A stretch of 64,000 nt of DNA from Mesostigma viride (lineage: Eukaryota; Streptophyta; Mesostigmatophyceae; Mesostigmatales; Mesostigmataceae), in contig RPFO01000246.1 in the NCBI GenBank assembly GCA_009746045.1, forward strand, positions 1,081,795 to 1,145,794, given 5' to 3'. Shown here in pieces: positions 61,177-64,000 of this stretch (position 1 is its first letter; each line of letters opens with the position of its first letter). The notes under the pieces are model-generated. The model was not told where the DNA came from. It made no database searches and saw only the letters and a list, made by a program, of their open reading frames with translations. The translations under genes were made by a program, and so were the position numbers.

Positions 61177-63501
61177 ATGGCTGACTCTACCCATCCGTCG
61201 GAGAGCCTGCCGCCTTCCCCTCCCCCACCGGACCCAGAGCTCTACTTCGAGGCCCTTCCGGGCCGCTGGGTGTCACGTTCCAGTTATCCGGGTGGCCTCG
61301 TTCAGCCTGCCCTCCAGGCTCAGCATGCGACTTTAGTCAGGGCTGCTCTCTTTGGGGTCGCGTGGTTTGGCCCGGCCCCCGATGATCCGCAACAGCTAGT
61401 TGTGCATGGGTTCGACGATGCCGGGCATTGTCTTTTAGGATGTGGCTCCCGCTGTCCAGCCTTGGAGCAGATAGCCGCTGTCCTTCAGTGCCCCCGGGTG
61501 TTTTCCTACCTGTCTACCCCTGTGGGCCGCTCCTGCCTACGGGAGGTGTTCCCCTGGCTTCCGGGCGAGGGTGAGGCAGAGGTAGATGACAACCCCTGTG
61601 ACCTCCTACGGGCAGTAGAGTTCATGGAAATCGCAGACCAGTCAGCGGGATTAGCAGTTGGCGGCCCTTCCACTACGGACGCCCCAGTCGAGGCGCAGTA
61701 CACTCCAGAGTATTCGGCCTCAAGTGTAGCGTCCTCCTCCTCAGTGTCGGCTCCTTCCCCTGTACCGTCTTCACCTCGGTCGACCCGGCGCGCGTCGGTG
61801 GAGCCTACCCCTTTGGGTTTGGATCGCGAACCTGATCATCTCTCGGCGACTGTTTCTGCGATGCAGGCCCAGATCCAGTCCCTGACCGCTGCATTCGGGG
61901 CCTTCATGGCGGCCCAGGCGCCTGCCCCAGCCACGCCAGGTGGGGTGTCTGTGGTATCTGCGCCCCCTACCCCTTCGGTTGCCTCGGCGCCTACGGTTTC
62001 GCCTGCGCTGTGCGAGCCTTCGGTAGCTGCGGTTTCCTCTGTTGCTGCGGCTCCTACGCCTCTGGTTGCCTCTGCGCCTGCGACCGACGTGCCTGCGCCT
62101 CTGCGCGAGTCTTCCGCCCCAGCGGCCGCGCCTGCCGTCGCCACCTCCGGGCCGCCCGCCGCGCCATCGCAGCCATTGCGGGGTTTCTTCAGCGACACGG
62201 GCGGTCTCCCCAGGCTTTGGGAGGGTGGTCCCCCGCAGAGGATCCCGGTGCCCGACTGGAGTTTGGATGGTAACCAGTCTTATGCCGGACTGCCTGTCCC
62301 TACGGGCCCTGTTTTCAACATGTGGCCTGAGGGTGCGCCGCCACCGGAGACCGGAGCGCCAGCTGCGGTGGCGGGTCCGTCGCGACCCCCTTCGGTCGCG
62401 GGTCCGGCGCGACCTCCTGTTGTACCGGCGCCGTCTGCGTCTGTGCCGGTTCCTACCCCTGCTTCGGCCCCTGCCCCTTCGGCCTCGCGGTCTTTGGCTG
62501 CGGTTGTTCGGGCCAGCGGTCCGGATCCTCGCGCCACCCGCGCTGCTGATTCCCTCCGGGAGTTGTCCCAGGGCGATCGGGACCGGGCCCCTTCTGTGGT
62601 GCATGCGACGCCGGAGTCGCGCGACACGCCCGTCCCTGGGTACGGTATGTCTGCGCTCGCCTGCCGACAGTGTGACCTGCCGCGCGCCTCCGCCGAGCTG
62701 GCCATTTCGTCCATGTCCTACGGGTTCTCCCAGGTGTGTCGGGCGCCGCGGGACCGTGGCCTACCCATTGAGACTGATCGGCCTCCTTTCGATATAGTTA
62801 TTTTAGCTGATCCGGTGTTCCAGGGCGAGATCCTGGTTCGGCGCGTTCTGTATCGCTGGGCTAGGCGTCACAATGACTTGGACACCTACGGTGGGTTCCA
62901 GTGGGCTTACCCTCCGCCTCTGGGCATTATGGCCTCAGATGCCCTTACGGTCGAGTTTCCTGCGGTGCCGGGTGCTACATACAGTACGGTTCTCCAGCCC
63001 ATCCTGGAGTGGGATGCCCGTCGTCCAGCGCCCATCCCGGGCCAGGGTCTGGACTCCCGTGGCCATCCCCCTCCTCGGGCTAGCGACTACCTAGAGACGT
63101 TCGGGTCGCGACAGTGTGCCCGTCGGTGGCGCTCCCGTGAGGTTCGGCACATCCGGATGTGGCCGTCTAACGTGGAGCCCCTGGTAGATCTGTTCTTCCC
63201 GACGGGTTTGCGCCCTCGGATCCGGTACCATCGCCTACTCCTGCGGGCTCTCTGTTTGATCGCGGTAGAGCCCTTCCTTCGCCTCTTGGCCTGTGGTTTC
63301 CTGGACTGGGCCCGTGGCCAGGTCGTTCTTACGCAGCATAGGTATTACTGGGCCTTTCTGGGCCTTTTTCCTGATGGCGTGTGGGCCGATGTTTTCCTCA
63401 CCGTAGATAGGCATGACAATGTCGATGACGTGGCCCATTACCAGGCGTACCTGGAGGTTCTGCTGGCCTCTCGTGGCACTTACCAGACGGATGGCAACTA
63501 G
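61177..63501 (+). CDS. Extra 3' ORF of chromovirus, 774 residues, unknown function
   Basis: Chosen start is the ATG at 61177 (CCATCATGGCT context; MADSTHPSESLPPSPPPPDP), 77 nt after the Pol stop. A splice-acceptor-like CCCCTCCCCTCCGCAG ends at 61171, so it may be expressed from a spliced RNA. N-terminal ~130 residues look folded (YFEALPGRWVSRSSYPGGLV, FGVAWFGPAPDDPQQLVVHG, CLLGCGSRCPALEQIAAVLQ). A long Ala/Pro/Ser/Val linker with a short coil (LSATVSAMQAQIQSLTAAFG) follows. The C-terminal ~250 residues are folded (FDIVILADPVFQGEILVRRV to VDDVAHYQAYLEVLLA). No signal peptide or membrane span is evident, so it does not look like an envelope. GC content is higher than Gag-Pol, suggesting separate origin. 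Confidence 0.7.
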   Translation: MADSTHPSESLPPSPPPPDPELYFEALPGRWVSRSSYPGGLVQPALQAQHATLVRAALFGVAWFGPAPDDPQQLVVHGFDDAGHCLLGCGSRCPALEQIAAVLQCPRVFSYLSTPVGRSCLREVFPWLPGEGEAEVDDNPCDLLRAVEFMEIADQSAGLAVGGPSTTDAPVEAQYTPEYSASSVASSSSVSAPSPVPSSPRSTRRASVEPTPLGLDREPDHLSATVSAMQAQIQSLTAAFGAFMAAQAPAPATPGGVSVVSAPPTPSVASAPTVSPALCEPSVAAVSSVAAAPTPLVASAPATDVPAPLRESSAPAAAPAVATSGPPAAPSQPLRGFFSDTGGLPRLWEGGPPQRIPVPDWSLDGNQSYAGLPVPTGPVFNMWPEGAPPPETGAPAAVAGPSRPPSVAGPARPPVVPAPSASVPVPTPASAPAPSASRSLAAVVRASGPDPRATRAADSLRELSQGDRDRAPSVVHATPESRDTPVPGYGMSALACRQCDLPRASAELAISSMSYGFSQVCRAPRDRGLPIETDRPPFDIVILADPVFQGEILVRRVLYRWARRHNDLDTYGGFQWAYPPPLGIMASDALTVEFPAVPGATYSTVLQPILEWDARRPAPIPGQGLDSRGHPPPRASDYLETFGSRQCARRWRSREVRHIRMWPSNVEPLVDLFFPTGLRPRIRYHRLLLRALCLIAVEPFLRLLACGFLDWARGQVVLTQHRYYWAFLGLFPDGVWADVFLTVDRHDNVDDVAHYQAYLEVLLASRGTYQTDGN

Positions 63502-63874
63502 ATAGAGGGCCTTAGGCCCGACCTGAGGGTGTTGTCCCTCCGGTTTATAGAGTCGCCCTCATATTCTGGCCAGTTGATTGGCTGTTCTTGGTCCTTGGTA
63601 CTGATTTGTTTACTCTGTGTGTCCTGCCCAGTGCCGTTCCCCCCCGGCAAGGACTCCGTTCCAGGCAGTTAGGGGAACCTACCACCAGGCTTGGTGCTGG
63701 CTAACCCTACACCATCCGGCGTGGTGGTGGAGACCGAGTGAACTATTGGTGCTTTGTATCTTGGATGGCCTGTCGATTGTGTTGGTGTGTGCTGGGTGCA
63801 TTAGGTTTTTCCTACCCCTTTGGTTTCCTCCCTGTGCGTAGGGAGAGGGCTCCCTACCTTTGTGGGGGGGGAGG
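63502..63874 (+). other. 3' untranslated region and polypurine tract
   Basis: No ORF of note. Ends CCTTTGTGGGGGGGGAGG directly before the 3' LTR; the G-rich run (63862-63874) is the plus-strand primer for reverse transcription. Confidence 0.75.
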
Positions 63875-64000
63875 TGTTACGTCGCGTAACAATTCGTTGT
63901 AGTTACGGACGTAAATTAGGTCCTTTGCCTCGGTTGTTCCTAGGTTTACGTGTAGTTCCAACTGGGACACTATTGCCCTCGTAACAGTACTGTGGTACAT
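63875..64000 (+). repeat. 3' LTR, partial
   Basis: Begins TGTTACGTCGCGTAAC and matches 48791-48916 without a difference. Truncated by the window edge. Confidence 0.9.

Larger units (their letters stand above)
48791..64000 (+). mobile_element. Ty3-type chromovirus LTR retrotransposon (3' end beyond window)
   Basis: 5' LTR starts TGTTACGTCGCGTAAC at 48791. The 3' LTR starts at 63875, right after a GGGGGGGGAGG polypurine tract, and is identical for all 126 bases present. Internal order: small RG-rich ORF, RNase-H1-N-like ORF, Gag, protease, RT, RNase H, integrase, chromodomain, and an extra 3' ORF. Domain order and chromodomain place it among Ty3/Gypsy chromoviruses. Three DNA elements are nested in it (50307-52587, 53611-54371, 59181-60951). 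At over 15.2 kb it is very large for the group. It is inserted in a non-LTR ORF1 copy. Confidence 0.85.

Noticed and set aside
61177-63501. Envelope glycoprotein
   Set aside because: No signal peptide, transmembrane helix or cleavage site is visible, so position alone does not justify calling it env.

Overview
The window looks like a repeat-rich green-algal nuclear genome. Evidence for this: a plastid-type acyl carrier protein gene with GT-AG introns, a plant-like POLD4 gene, a TGTAA motif downstream of the ACP gene, chromovirus-type Ty3 elements and several non-LTR families. Only about 30.9-37.4 kb reads as ordinary host genes. The rest is nested mobile DNA. The species cannot be named from the sequence alone.

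Layout. (1) Bases 1-132, 21041-21581 and 27319-27390 are pieces of one decayed non-LTR retrotransposon RT gene, split by two DNA transposons. (2) Bases 133-21040 form a 20.9-kb element with about 65-bp terminal inverted repeats (first 24 bp identical) and a TCGG target duplication. Its left half has a three-exon transposase-like gene on the minus strand (7196 to 3548). Its right half has an unrecognised gene of nine or more exons on the plus strand (12264 to 20746, about 2,400 codons). The two genes diverge from a central block of minisatellites that point in opposite directions. About 25 copies of a 22-24-bp near-perfect palindrome are scattered through the interior, mostly in introns and spacers. 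(3) Bases 21582-27318 form a hAT-like element with an exact 8-bp target duplication that carries a Gag-protease gene. (4) 27.4-30.6 kb holds degenerate non-LTR pieces.

(5) Host genes: plastid acyl carrier protein (minus strand, 30874-31834, four exons) lies head to head with POLD4 (exon 1 at 32337, exon 2 ending at 37431). A DUF5522 plus diphthine-ammonia-ligase-like gene (33961-35301) lies inside the 4.8-kb POLD4 intron. (6) 38.3-48.8 kb is a pile of non-LTR copies: an intact ORF1, damaged ORF1 copies full of 2-10-bp micro-insertions that often create short palindromes, an RT with restriction-like endonuclease, and large fold-back repeats. (7) From 48791 to beyond the window is a Ty3/chromovirus LTR retrotransposon. 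It encodes an RNase-H1-N-like small protein, Gag-Pol with a chromodomain, and a 774-aa 3' ORF of unknown function. Three DNA elements with target duplications (TTAA, CTTAC, ATAT) are inserted in it, and removing each one rejoins the reading frame.

Most useful leads: the giant element with its palindrome family and orphan gene; the palindrome-forming micro-insertions at 42.3-45.1 kb; the gene-within-intron arrangement at POLD4; and the unusual extra ORFs of the chromovirus. Many coding frames in the retroelements break at homopolymers, so some frameshifts may be assembly errors.
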